Source: JAJRXK01 sp964593155 | GTDB taxonomy: Bacteria; Krumholzibacteriota; Krumholzibacteriia; JAJRXK01 | DNA: 64,000 bases | Assembly (NCBI GenBank): GCA_964593155.1 | Contig: CAZQHE010000001.1 | Location: 1 to 64,000, forward strand | Direction: 5' to 3' | Part shown: piece by piece, positions 30,262 to 41,883 of the stretch | How the letters are laid out: every line of letters starts with the position of its first letter | Position numbering within the stretch: position 1 is the stretch's first letter | Translations under genes and position numbers: made by a program | Notes under the pieces: generated by a model | Seen by the model: the letters and a program-made list of their open reading frames with translations, nothing else | Databases searched by the model: none | What the model was told of the DNA's origin: nothing

Positions 30262-31055
30262 CCGATCGTCGTCCCGAGCACTTCGTCGACCAGGGCATGT
30301 TCGTGCGGGCACGTCGCGGCCGGTCCCGTGGGACGCTGGTGTGCGTGCACGGACTCGGCGAGTCGGGGCTGTGTTTCGAGAGGCTCTTCGACCTCGAGCC
30401 GCTCGACGCCTGGAATCTGCTGGTGTGCGACCTGCCGGGCTACGGGCGATCGGCCTGGCGCGATTCGACGCTCGCGTTGGAGGACCAGGCCGACCTGCTC
30501 GCCGGCTGGATCCGCGAGCGGGCACCGGCAGCGCCCCGTGTGGTCGTGGGCCACAGCATGGGAGGCGTCGTCGGCGTGCTGCTGGCCGAGCGGCACCCGG
30601 ATGCCCTCGACCTGCTTCTGAACGTCGACGGGAATCTGTCACCGGGCGACTGCGTGTTCAGCGGTCGGGCCGTCGAGTGGTCGGCGGCCGCGTTCGAGCG
30701 CGGCGGTTTCGACCGTCTCCGCGACACCGTGTACCGGCAGGGCAGTCGCGAACGGGCGCAGCGCGGCTACTACGCGAGCCTGTGCCTGGCCGATCCCCGG
30801 CAGTACCACCGCAACAGCGGCGAGTTGGTCGCGATCTCGGCCGACGAAGGACTGGCCGCGCGCATGGCGGCCCTCGCCGTGCCCGCACACTACGTCGCGG
30901 GCGTGCCCCGGGGCGCGAGCCCGCGCTCCCGCGAGCTCCTCGACACCAATGGCCTGTCCTGGACGGCCATCGAACCGGCGGGGCACTGGCCGTTCCTCGA
31001 CCGACCCGAGGATTTCGCGCGGGCCCTGCTGGACGCGATCGCGCTCCACACCTGA
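30258..31055 (+). CDS. alpha/beta-hydrolase fold protein
   Basis: The 265-residue product has the oxyanion HGLGESG segment (LVCVHGLGESG), nucleophile Ser 100 in VVGHSMGGVVG and a C-terminal GHWPFL histidine. No signal peptide is seen. The GTG start overlaps the protease stop (GTGA, 30258-30261), so it is translated from the hydrogenase transcript. Substrate is unknown, and it has no recognised role in hydrogenase assembly; coupling to the operon is the notable fact. Confidence 0.88.
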   Translation: MTDRRPEHFVDQGMFVRARRGRSRGTLVCVHGLGESGLCFERLFDLEPLDAWNLLVCDLPGYGRSAWRDSTLALEDQADLLAGWIRERAPAAPRVVVGHSMGGVVGVLLAERHPDALDLLLNVDGNLSPGDCVFSGRAVEWSAAAFERGGFDRLRDTVYRQGSRERAQRGYYASLCLADPRQYHRNSGELVAISADEGLAARMAALAVPAHYVAGVPRGASPRSRELLDTNGLSWTAIEPAGHWPFLDRPEDFARALLDAIALHT

Positions 31056-31077
31056 TCGCCCGCGGCCGCGTACGACA

Positions 31078-31121
31078 TCACACTTGCGAAACGCAAATCG
31101 GGAAATACATTTCCGGTGTGA
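31078..31121. promoter_or_regulatory. nested inverted repeats forming a possible three-way junction
   Basis: An outer pair TCACAC (31078-31083)/GTGTGA (31116-31121) encloses two further perfect hairpins: TTGCG-AAA-CGCAA (31084-31096) and GGAAAT-AC-ATTTCC (31101-31114). All 17 pairs are Watson-Crick, and the unpaired linkers are 0, 4 and 1 bases. It lies 22 bases past the hydrolase stop and 135 bases before the carbonic anhydrase start. It could be an RNA leader element, overlapping protein-binding sites or a 3' end structure. Confidence 0.45.
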
Positions 31122-31255
31122 CTGCGCCACCTGGTCACGGTCGAGCCCACGGATCGAAGTGCTCTTCCGCCCCGACGGGTGGTTGCCCGTGGTGCCCGGC
31201 CCACAATCTCTCGGCACACCGTGGTCGTCGTGATCACGTCTTCCAGGAGGACAGC

Positions 31256-31990
31256 ATGTCCGCATTTCCCTGCGCGCCTCGTCGCGCCCTCGCGAGCTTC
31301 CTTGCCGTGGCGCACCTGCTGCCCGCGGCCGCCCTCGCCGACGAGGCGATCACCCAGACGAAGTCCACCCAGGCCGACATGAGCCCGGCCGAGGCGTTGG
31401 AGATGCTCAGTGAGGGCAACCAGCGCTTCGTGGACGAGAACATGCTCGAGCGCGACCTCATCGACCAGGTCGAGGCCACCGCGACAGGTCAGTATCCCTT
31501 CGGCGTCGTGCTCGGCTGCATCGACTCGCGCGTGCCGCCCGAGATCGTCTTCGACCAGGGCATCGGTGACATCTTCGCGCCGCGGGTCGCGGGGAACTTC
31601 GTGAACGCCGACATCCTCGGCAGCATGGAGTTCGCGACGGCGGTCGCGGGCAGCAAGGTCGTCGTGGTGCTCGGCCACACGTCCTGCGGAGCGGTGAAGG
31701 GCACTGCCGACCAGGTCGAGCTGGGCAACCTCACGCACACGCTCAGCAACATCGCGCCGGCCATGTACTCGGTCGAGGGTCACCAGGGCGAGCGCAACTC
31801 GAAGAACGCCGAGTTCGTGCAGGCCGTGGCCGAGGCCAACGTGCACCACACCGTCCAGAACATCCTCGACCGCAGCCCGGTCATGAAGGATCTGGTGGAC
31901 CAGGGCAAGCTGCTGGTCGTCGGCGCCATGCACGACGTCGCCACCGGCGAGGTCACCTGGTACGAGCACGACCACCACTCGTCGCACTGA
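31256..31990 (+). CDS. exported beta-class carbonic anhydrase
   Basis: The 244-residue product has a signal peptide (cleaved around ALADEA, residues 27-31) and a complete beta-carbonic anhydrase: zinc ligands Cys 88, His 141 and Cys 144 with the Asp 90-Arg 92 dyad (GCIDSRVP; GHTSCGAVKG). It interconverts CO2 and bicarbonate, here probably in the periplasm. AGGAGG at 31245-31250 fixes the ATG. Bacterial beta enzymes are mostly cytoplasmic, so export is worth noting. A perfect hairpin terminator follows at 32012-32040. Confidence 0.93.
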   Translation: MSAFPCAPRRALASFLAVAHLLPAAALADEAITQTKSTQADMSPAEALEMLSEGNQRFVDENMLERDLIDQVEATATGQYPFGVVLGCIDSRVPPEIVFDQGIGDIFAPRVAGNFVNADILGSMEFATAVAGSKVVVVLGHTSCGAVKGTADQVELGNLTHTLSNIAPAMYSVEGHQGERNSKNAEFVQAVAEANVHHTVQNILDRSPVMKDLVDQGKLLVVGAMHDVATGEVTWYEHDHHSSH

Positions 31991-32011
31991 CCGAAGCCGC
32001 GCGTCCGATTC

Positions 32012-32040
32012 CGGAGCCGGTCCGCCCTGGACCGGCTCCG
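32012..32040 (+). terminator. intrinsic terminator after carbonic anhydrase
   Basis: A perfect 12-base-pair stem (32012-32023 with 32029-32040, core GGAGCCGGTCC) with loop GCCCT is followed by TTCTCC. It starts 22 bases after the stop codon. Confidence 0.8.
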
Positions 32041-32120
32041 TTCTCCGTTCACCACCACACTGCGACCCCTCGACCCCGAGGTACGCCATGCGACCGAGTC
32101 TTCGACGCGGACGGGACCGC

Positions 32121-33260
32121 ATGTTCCGTCGCGTCCTCCTGTTCTCCGGTGCCGTCCTGCTCGCGGCATCGCCGGTTTCCGCCGACGAGGGCCCGAACTT
32201 CGTGCGCACCAGCGCCGGCGACGTCGAGATCCGGCTCACCGGGACCTTCCAGCCCCGCCTGTCGTGGGGACGGTCGGCCGAGACCGACACCCGTGAGGCC
32301 GAGGACCGTCTTGGTTTCGGTCTGCGCCGCGCGCGTTTCCGCGCCACCGCCACCTTCGACAACAGCGTGGGCGTGCACTACGACGTGGACGTCCGCGGCG
32401 GGAGTCTGAGCAGCGTCGACCTCTACGCCTTCTACCGCTTCGCCGAGGCCTGGCGCGTTCGCGTGGGCTATCTCGCCGGCGCGCAGCCACGCTCCTACAT
32501 CCCGACCAGCCACACGAGGGTCGACGGGATCGACCGCGCCGCGATCGCCGAGCGGTGGTCGGAGATCACCATTGGTTCGCGCGGACGCGACTTCGGTGTG
32601 GACGTGCGCCGCCTCACCGACACCACGCGCCTCGAACTGTTCCTGCACAACGGCGACGGCGCGAACGACCCGGGCCGCGGGAACTTCCGTCAGTCGATCT
32701 CGGACGTCGACGCCACGCGCGGGATCGATCGTTCCGAACTCGCGGTCAGTGCCGCCGGCGCCGTGATGCCGGCCGCGGTCGACGGCCTCGAGGTGGGTGG
32801 CTTCGCCGGCTACAACGCGGCGCGCGGGCCCTACACTGCCCTCGCGGGTGGACCGGGCCGTTCCTACGGAAGCTGGTCGGCCCACGTCTACTACGGCGCG
32901 AACCCGGGGAGTCAGCCCTTCCGGCTCAAGGCCGAAGCCCTCGGTGTGCACTTCGAATCGGGGGAGACCGGTGACGGGGTCGCCGTGCCGGCGCGTGACG
33001 CGATCGGTTGGGCGGTGTTCGGGGCCGCCTCGGTGGTCGAGCACAGCGAAGTCTTCGCTCGCTACGAGCAGTTCGACGCCGACACCGGGATCGACGCCGA
33101 CGAGTACTGGGTCTTCGGTGCCAGCTACAGTCGCAGCGCCGCCCGCGGCCTGGACTATCGTCAGGAGCGGATCACGGTGGCCTACACGAATGCGCTGCCG
33201 GGTCTGGAGGCGGCCGCCGATCAGCACCTGACCGTGCTGCAGCTGCAGTGGGTCTTCTGA
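32121..33260 (+). CDS. OprP/OprO-like porin
   Basis: From ATG 32121 the protein has a clean signal peptide (MFRRVLLFSGAVLLAASPVSADE); ATG 32088 is an in-frame alternative that would add 11 residues. The mature part has the porin layout: FQPRLSWGR first strand, an RRARFRATATFDNSVGVHYDVD strand pair typical of the phosphate-selective porin family, many amphipathic strands and a C-terminal LQLQWVF ending in Phe as needed for outer-membrane assembly. The transported anion is not evident. It is bounded by terminators on both sides. Confidence 0.85.
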   Translation: MFRRVLLFSGAVLLAASPVSADEGPNFVRTSAGDVEIRLTGTFQPRLSWGRSAETDTREAEDRLGFGLRRARFRATATFDNSVGVHYDVDVRGGSLSSVDLYAFYRFAEAWRVRVGYLAGAQPRSYIPTSHTRVDGIDRAAIAERWSEITIGSRGRDFGVDVRRLTDTTRLELFLHNGDGANDPGRGNFRQSISDVDATRGIDRSELAVSAAGAVMPAAVDGLEVGGFAGYNAARGPYTALAGGPGRSYGSWSAHVYYGANPGSQPFRLKAEALGVHFESGETGDGVAVPARDAIGWAVFGAASVVEHSEVFARYEQFDADTGIDADEYWVFGASYSRSAARGLDYRQERITVAYTNALPGLEAAADQHLTVLQLQWVF

Positions 33261-33290
33261 CCGGCACCACGAAGCCCACGGCAACGAAGA

Positions 33291-33315
33291 ACGGGCCTCC
33301 CGCGGGGAGGCCCGT
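33291..33315. terminator. bidirectional terminator between porin and DUF4397 gene
   Basis: ACGGGCCTCCC and GGGAGGCCCGT form a perfect 11-base-pair stem with loop GCG, midway between two convergent genes. AACGAAGA on its left gives a T-rich 3' side for the minus-strand transcript. Confidence 0.8.
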
Positions 33316-33339
33316 CGCCGTCTCCGGTCGGATTCCGGA

Positions 33340-34755
33340 TCAGCGGCCCAGCCCGAGCTCGTCGAGGACGAACACCTCGAGCGACTGCCCCGCCACGCCG
33401 ATGTAGGCCAGCGTCGACACCGACCCCTCGGCGATGGTGACGCCCTCGGCCGTCACGCTCGGGAAATCGCCGAGCGCGGGGATCTGGATCACCACGTCCC
33501 AGGTCCCCGCCGGGATCGAGGCGAACTCCGAGAGCCCTCCGCCGGAGGCGACGGTGGAAAGTGGTTGCAGGGTCTCGGTGGTGTCGTCGACGTCGCGGCT
33601 CAGGATCAGATCGATGTCGAAATCCCGGGAACTCGCGTGCAGCAGACGCACGATCGCCGTCCCCGGCTGGGTGGGAACCTCTCCGCGGTAGGGGAGGACG
33701 GCGGCACCGGCGTCGACGTCGGCGTCACCGATCGCGGCCACGGTGTAGTCGGTGTTCGCGTCGAGAGAGACTTCGACGTCGATCAGCGCGTCGTCCGGGT
33801 TCTCCACCGGATCGACGGCCACGTCGAAGACCTGGACCCGGTGCAGCGCCGAGGTCAGGTTCAGCGCACCCGAGATCACCTTGTAGTCCACCCCCTGCAA
33901 CGCGGGAACGGCCTCGCCGTCGACCAGCACGTTCACCGTCGGGGCCTCGGCCGCGAGGTGGGCGACGCGCACGTCGCTGGTGGCCGGATTCACCGTGCGC
34001 ACCTCGGTCGCGGTGGCGTCGGGGTCGTAGACGTCGGTCGTGACGAGGGCCGCGACACCGCCCTCCGGGGTCTCGACCGCCCACACCGTGTAGACCGTGC
34101 GGGCCATCAGGAGCAGATCGGCGAAGATTGCCGCCACCGCGCCGGACTCGGCGTCGCGCACCTGGAAGTCGTAGCGCGCCTGGTCCAGTCGCACGGGTCG
34201 GCCCGAACGTTCGCCGAACGACACCGGACCGAACAGCGGCGGCGTCTGGATTCCCGGCGGACTGATGTTCACGGTTCCGACCGACGGAGCCGCGTGCACG
34301 AAGCTCACCGTGGCCTGTGCCTCGTTGCGGTCGAGGTCCCCACGGAAACTCGCCAGCGCGGGTTCGCCGCTGCCGATCGCCGCCACGGTCACCACGTCGC
34401 CGCGCTCGATCGTGACGACCTCGTCGACGACGTCGGTGCCATCGGCGCGGACCTTCACCGAGTATTCGGCCCCGTCGAAGGTGGCGGGAACCTCGCGGAA
34501 CGCGCTGAAGGTCCCGAACTCGACGCCGTCGAGCTGGAAGCCGCCGGCCGCCCCCTCGTTCACGATCACGGTGACGGCGCCGGCGTCGGGGGCCAGGTGG
34601 GCCACGCGCAGGAAGGCCACGTCGCGCCCGCTGCTCGGGATGGTCGGGGTGCCGCCGCCGTCGTCGTCGCAGGCGGCCAGGCCCAGCCCGAGGGCTGCCA
34701 CCAGCAGCAGGCTCGTGAGTCGGGGGGCGCGGGTTCGCAGGTCCTCGAGTCGCAT
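33340..34755 (-). CDS. DUF4397-repeat lipoprotein
   Basis: The 471-residue product has a lipobox LAAC (signal LLLVAALGLGLAAC) and three DUF4397-like repeats beginning VAFLRVAHLAPDAGAVTV, VRVAHLAAEAPTVNVLVDG and AIVRLLHASSRDFDIDL. Each repeat has the family pattern of an R-V-x-H-A-A/S start, V-V-x-G stretch and a beta-sandwich-like fold. These are extracytoplasmic proteins of unknown role. The gene ends next to a shared bidirectional terminator. Confidence 0.85.
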   Translation of the reverse strand: MRLEDLRTRAPRLTSLLLVAALGLGLAACDDDGGGTPTIPSSGRDVAFLRVAHLAPDAGAVTVIVNEGAAGGFQLDGVEFGTFSAFREVPATFDGAEYSVKVRADGTDVVDEVVTIERGDVVTVAAIGSGEPALASFRGDLDRNEAQATVSFVHAAPSVGTVNISPPGIQTPPLFGPVSFGERSGRPVRLDQARYDFQVRDAESGAVAAIFADLLLMARTVYTVWAVETPEGGVAALVTTDVYDPDATATEVRTVNPATSDVRVAHLAAEAPTVNVLVDGEAVPALQGVDYKVISGALNLTSALHRVQVFDVAVDPVENPDDALIDVEVSLDANTDYTVAAIGDADVDAGAAVLPYRGEVPTQPGTAIVRLLHASSRDFDIDLILSRDVDDTTETLQPLSTVASGGGLSEFASIPAGTWDVVIQIPALGDFPSVTAEGVTIAEGSVSTLAYIGVAGQSLEVFVLDELGLGR

Positions 34756-34988
34756 CGCTTGGGCTCCTCGTGATCTCTGGATCGTGCGTATCGAAGGTAG
34801 AAGGGTCTCGGGCCGGCTCTCGGAGGCGCGGCGGACAAGATGACCCCGGCGCTGGGCGGGGGCCAGTGCGCAATGTCGCCCCGCGGACGCGGCCGGGGCA
34901 AGGCCCGCAACGCGCGCAGCCGACAACCGCTCCACGATGGACCACGACGCCGCCGGCGTCGAGTCTTTACCGCGCGGCATCCACGAAA

Positions 34989-35019
34989 GGAGGCCGCGAG
35001 CATCGCGCCCGCGGCCTCC
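34989..35019 (-). terminator. terminator after tricorn-type protease gene
   Basis: GGAGGCCGCG (34989-34998) and CGCGGCCTCC (35010-35019) pair perfectly around an 11-base loop, 26 bases past the stop on the minus strand. CTTTCGTGG follows on that strand. Confidence 0.7.
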
Positions 35020-35044
35020 CGCGATCCGGTGGGTCCTCCGGAGG

Positions 35045-38348
<3,304 letters not shown>

Positions 38349-38493
38349 GGCTGGATCTCTCGTGGTTCGAGGGGCCAGTTGTCGTGGGAGCGCACCGGGG
38401 CAGGCGGCGGCCGCTCCTCTCGCGAAACGGATTCGGAGTACGGAAGGGTAAGGAGCGTGGTTTCGGCTGTCCAGGGTTCGCGGCGGGGCGCGG

Positions 38494-38525
38494 CGCCGCC
38501 GTCACCGGGGCCGATGACGGCGGCG
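38494..38525 (-). terminator. terminator after TPR gene
   Basis: CGCCGCCGTCA (38494-38504) and TGACGGCGGCG (38515-38525) are perfect arms around a 10-base loop, just past the end of the minus-strand gene that stops at 38537. Confidence 0.7.
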
Positions 38526-38536
38526 GTCGACCGGGA

Positions 38537-39040
38537 TCACCAGTTCGCCGGCTGGACCTCGAAGTCCTCGCCCGCGGCCTCGGCCGCGGCGCGCTGGATC
38601 GCGCTCAGGAGCGCCTGCAGTTCCTCGGCGCCGTCGGGTCCGTACGAGCGCAGGATCTCGACCTGCTGCAGCGCGGCCTGCAGGTGTGCCTCGCCCAGGT
38701 ACTCACGGGCCTCGGCGAACCGGTCGCGCAGGTCGAGGGCCTTCTCGTACATCTCGAAGGCCTTCTCCAGTTCGCCCGTCTTGCGCAGGGTGAAGGCCAG
38801 CATGTTCACGATCTCCGGATCGCGGTCGTCTTCGTCGTAGGCGGCCTCGAACTTCTCGCGGGCGTCGGCGTAGCGGCCTTCCTCGGCCAGCTCCACGCCT
38901 TCGTTGTACAGGCTCTCGGCGGTGTTCTCGGGCTCGTCCTTGCTCTCGGTTCCGGCGGCCGGAGCGGTGGCGGGCAGCGCGGCGGCGAGCAGCACGGCCA
39001 GGGCCAGGATCGGCGTCAGCGAGGGGATCTTCCGGGTCAC
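38537..39040 (-). CDS. exported small TPR protein
   Basis: The start is a GTG at 39040 preceded by AGGAGA. The 167-residue product has a signal peptide (ILALAVLLAAALPATAPAAG), then two to three tetratricopeptide repeats (AESLYNEGVELAEEGRYADA; LAFTLRKTGELEKAFEMYEK) and a C-terminal helix. It is probably periplasmic and mediates protein contacts; the partner is unknown. The tricorn-type protease gene lies downstream in the same direction, but a hairpin separates them. Confidence 0.82.
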   Translation of the reverse strand: MTRKIPSLTPILALAVLLAAALPATAPAAGTESKDEPENTAESLYNEGVELAEEGRYADAREKFEAAYDEDDRDPEIVNMLAFTLRKTGELEKAFEMYEKALDLRDRFAEAREYLGEAHLQAALQQVEILRSYGPDGAEELQALLSAIQRAAAEAAGEDFEVQPANW

Positions 39041-39190
39041 GGCGGGTCTCCTGTTTCGAACAGGGGGAACGTCGGATCCCGGGATCGGCCTTGGCGAACC
39101 CGGGGGCTCGTTGTTTCTTCGCACGAGCCGGGCTTTCGGATCAACGTTCGCGAGCAGCCCGTCGTTCCCGCCCCGAAGTAGCGCAACGCC

Positions 39191-40177
39191 TTGATCGAAG
39201 TCCGCGACCTCCACAAGACCTACCGGGTACACCGGAAGCGGCCGGGCCTGCGGGCCTCGCTGAAGGCGCTGTTCGTGCGGGAACAGGTCGAGAAGCAGGC
39301 GCTGAAGGGTGTGGATCTGCGCGTGGAGCCCGGCGAGATCGTCGGGCTCGTCGGCTCGAACGGGGCGGGCAAGACCACCCTCGTGAAGGTGCTCACGGGG
39401 ATCCTGTACCCGAGTGGCGGCGAGGCCCGGGTCCTGGGCCACACGCCGTGGAAGCGCGAGGACGACTACCGCAGGCGCATCGCGTTGATCATGGGGCAGA
39501 AGGCGCAGCTCTGGTGGGACCTGCCGGCGGCCGACGGCTTCCTGCTGCTGCGCGAGATCTACCGGGTCCCACCCGAGCGCCACGCCGAGAACCTCGAGCG
39601 CCTGGCCACGGCGCTCGACGTGAAGGACCAGCTCCACGTGCAGGTGCGCCGGCTGAGTCTGGGCGAGCGCATGAAGATGGAGTTGATCGCCGCGCTCCTG
39701 CACGATCCCGACGTCGTGTTCCTCGACGAACCGACCATCGGACTCGACCTCACCGCGCAGCGCGCCATGCGCGAGTTCATCCTCGACTACCAGCGCGAGC
39801 GGCGGCCGGCCATGGTGCTGACGTCGCACTACATGGAGGACATCGAGAGTCTGTGCCCGCGGATCGTGATCCTGCGCGAGGGCGAGATCGTCTACGACGG
39901 CTCGCGGGAGCGGCTTCTGCGCGACTACGCCCGCGAGAAGGTGATCGTGGTCCACCTGCAGGTAGAGCATGCGCACCGCGACTTCCGAGGACACGTTCAG
40001 GGCCCGGGGATGCAGCTGATCGATCACGACGAGGACGTGCTGCGCCTGCGGGTGGCTCGCGACGACGTGGCCGGCGCGGCCGGGCACGTGCTGGCGAACC
40101 TTCCCGTGCGCGATCTGAGCATCGAGGAGCCCGAGATCGGGACGATCATCGAGGCCCTGCAGCAGGGGCGACGATGA
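39191..40177 (+). CDS. ABC-2-type transporter ATP-binding protein
   Basis: The 328-residue ATPase starts at TTG 39191, with no clear ribosome binding site. Motifs: Walker A GLVGSNGAGKTTL, Q-loop in IALIMGQKAQLWWDLP, signature LSLGERMKMEL, Walker B VVFLDEPTIGLDL and the switch His in VLTSHYMED. GQKAQLWWDLP is typical of the COG4586 group, which pairs with two ABC-2 permeases as seen here. A C-terminal extension of about 80 residues follows the nucleotide-binding domain. It overlaps the first permease by ATGA. Confidence 0.93.
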   Translation: MIEVRDLHKTYRVHRKRPGLRASLKALFVREQVEKQALKGVDLRVEPGEIVGLVGSNGAGKTTLVKVLTGILYPSGGEARVLGHTPWKREDDYRRRIALIMGQKAQLWWDLPAADGFLLLREIYRVPPERHAENLERLATALDVKDQLHVQVRRLSLGERMKMELIAALLHDPDVVFLDEPTIGLDLTAQRAMREFILDYQRERRPAMVLTSHYMEDIESLCPRIVILREGEIVYDGSRERLLRDYAREKVIVVHLQVEHAHRDFRGHVQGPGMQLIDHDEDVLRLRVARDDVAGAAGHVLANLPVRDLSIEEPEIGTIIEALQQGRR

Positions 40178-40989
40178 GACGGGGCGCCGGGTGGATCCTC
40201 CCCGCGTGGTCGTCGGAGTTGCGCAAGCTCCTGAGCTACCGCGTGGACTTCTGGTTGGACTTCCTGGGATCGTTGATCGTGCAGGTCGGCCTGGCGTGGT
40301 TCCTGTGGGACGCGATCCTCCGCGCCCGCGGGACCGAGACCGTCGGCGGCATGGGACTGCAGGCGCTGGTACTCTACTACCTGCTCGTCCCCCTGGTGGA
40401 GAAGATCTCGCGCGGGCCCGAGATGGGCTTCCTGTCGACGGAGATCTACGACGGAACGCTCACGCGCTACCTGGTCTATCCGGTTCCGCTGTTCGGCTAC
40501 AAGTACGTGCTGCACCTGGCGGTGTCGACGGTCGCGCTGGTGCAGCTGTTCGTCGCGCTGGGTGCTTACGTGGCCTGGCGCGGCGTTCCCGAGCCCTTCG
40601 AGATCACGTGGGTCACGATGACCTTCGGCCTGATCGCGGCGATCGCCGCCAGCGCCCTGTACTTCCACATGGCTGCGTGCCTGGAGCTCGTCGCGTACTG
40701 GGCGGACAACGTGTGGAGTCTGCTGGTGATGCTGCGGTTCGCGATCCGTCTGCTCGGCGGTGGCATGATCCCGCTGAGCCTCTTCCCCGAGCTGGGACAG
40801 CAGGTCCTCGAGCTGTTGCCCTTCGCGCCGCTGCTGTCGTTCCCGATCCGCACCATCCTCGGCGAGGTCGGGCCGGCTGCCTACGCGCAGGCCATGGCCC
40901 TGCTCCTGGGCTGGACGGTGGTCTTCGGGGGGCTGGCCCGCTGGATCCATGCGCGCGGCTCCCGGCGGTACACGGGGGTGGGCATCTGA
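40174..40989 (+). CDS. ABC-2-type transporter permease (first)
   Basis: The 271-residue inner-membrane protein has six predicted helices and starts WILPAWSSELRKLLSYRVDF, the amphipathic lead-in of COG4587-like permeases. It is translationally coupled to the ATPase (ATGA) and to the second permease (TGATG), so the three genes make one export complex. The substrate is unknown; the surface-polysaccharide gene just downstream hints at an envelope component (inference). Confidence 0.9.
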   Translation: MRRGAGWILPAWSSELRKLLSYRVDFWLDFLGSLIVQVGLAWFLWDAILRARGTETVGGMGLQALVLYYLLVPLVEKISRGPEMGFLSTEIYDGTLTRYLVYPVPLFGYKYVLHLAVSTVALVQLFVALGAYVAWRGVPEPFEITWVTMTFGLIAAIAASALYFHMAACLELVAYWADNVWSLLVMLRFAIRLLGGGMIPLSLFPELGQQVLELLPFAPLLSFPIRTILGEVGPAAYAQAMALLLGWTVVFGGLARWIHARGSRRYTGVGI

Positions 40990-41777
40990 TGGCCCGCTAT
41001 CTGCGCCTGTACCTGTATTTCCTGCGGTTCTCGTTCTCGAAGGCCTTCGAGTTCCGCGTGGACTTCTGGTTCCGCGTGGTCATGGACAGCTTCTACTACG
41101 CCGTGAACATCGGCTTCTACCGGGTGCTCTACGTGCACACCGATCTGCTGGCCGGATGGGACGAGCGGCAGGTGATGGTGTTCGTCGGGGCCTACCTGGT
41201 GGTCGATGCGCTGAACATGACGGTGTTCGCGAACAACCTGTGGTGGCTGCCGATCCACGTGAACAAGGGCGACCTGGACTACTACCTGGTGCGGCCGGTC
41301 TCTCCCTTCTTCTTCCTCACGCTGCGCGAGTTCGCCGCGAACTCCTTCGTGAACCTGTTGCTGGCGCTGGGTGTCCTGGTTTGGGCTCTGTCGCGGTTGC
41401 CGGTGTGGCCCGGCCCCGGCGAGCTCGTGGTGTTCGCCTTCATGCTGGTCAACGGAACGGTGTTGTACGGTCTGGTGCACCTGTTGATGCTGTTGCCGGT
41501 GTTCTGGATCCACTCCGGGCGCGGACTCGGTTCGGTGTTCTTCCTGCTGACACGTGCGATGGAGCGGCCCGACGCGATCTTCCACGGTTGGGTCCGGCGG
41601 ATCCTGATCACGGTGCTGCCCTTCGGACTCATGGCCAGTTTCCCCACGCGTGCGGTGCTCGACGAGCCGACCTGGTCGATCGTCGGGCACGCGGTGGTGG
41701 CCACCGCGGTCGTGTTCGCGGTCACCCTCTGGGTGTGGAGCCGGGCCCTGCGCGCCTACAGTTCGGCGTCGTCGTGA
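40989..41777 (+). CDS. ABC-2-type transporter permease (second)
   Basis: The 262-residue product starts ARYLRLYLYFLRFSFSKAFE, followed by six hydrophobic segments, matching the COG3694-like partner permease. The conserved NKGDLDYYLVRPVSPFFF segment is typical of the group. Its ATG shares one base with the previous stop. The O-antigen-ligase-like gene begins 106 bases downstream. Confidence 0.9.
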   Translation: MARYLRLYLYFLRFSFSKAFEFRVDFWFRVVMDSFYYAVNIGFYRVLYVHTDLLAGWDERQVMVFVGAYLVVDALNMTVFANNLWWLPIHVNKGDLDYYLVRPVSPFFFLTLREFAANSFVNLLLALGVLVWALSRLPVWPGPGELVVFAFMLVNGTVLYGLVHLLMLLPVFWIHSGRGLGSVFFLLTRAMERPDAIFHGWVRRILITVLPFGLMASFPTRAVLDEPTWSIVGHAVVATAVVFAVTLWVWSRALRAYSSASS

Positions 41778-41883
41778 ACCCTTGTGACGGCGGGGTTGGG
41801 GGTCTAGACTCCCGCACTTCTGCACGGATCCTCCACCGGCGGCGCCGCGACGGCGCGGCCGACGCCCACGGGTGCCGCCTTCC

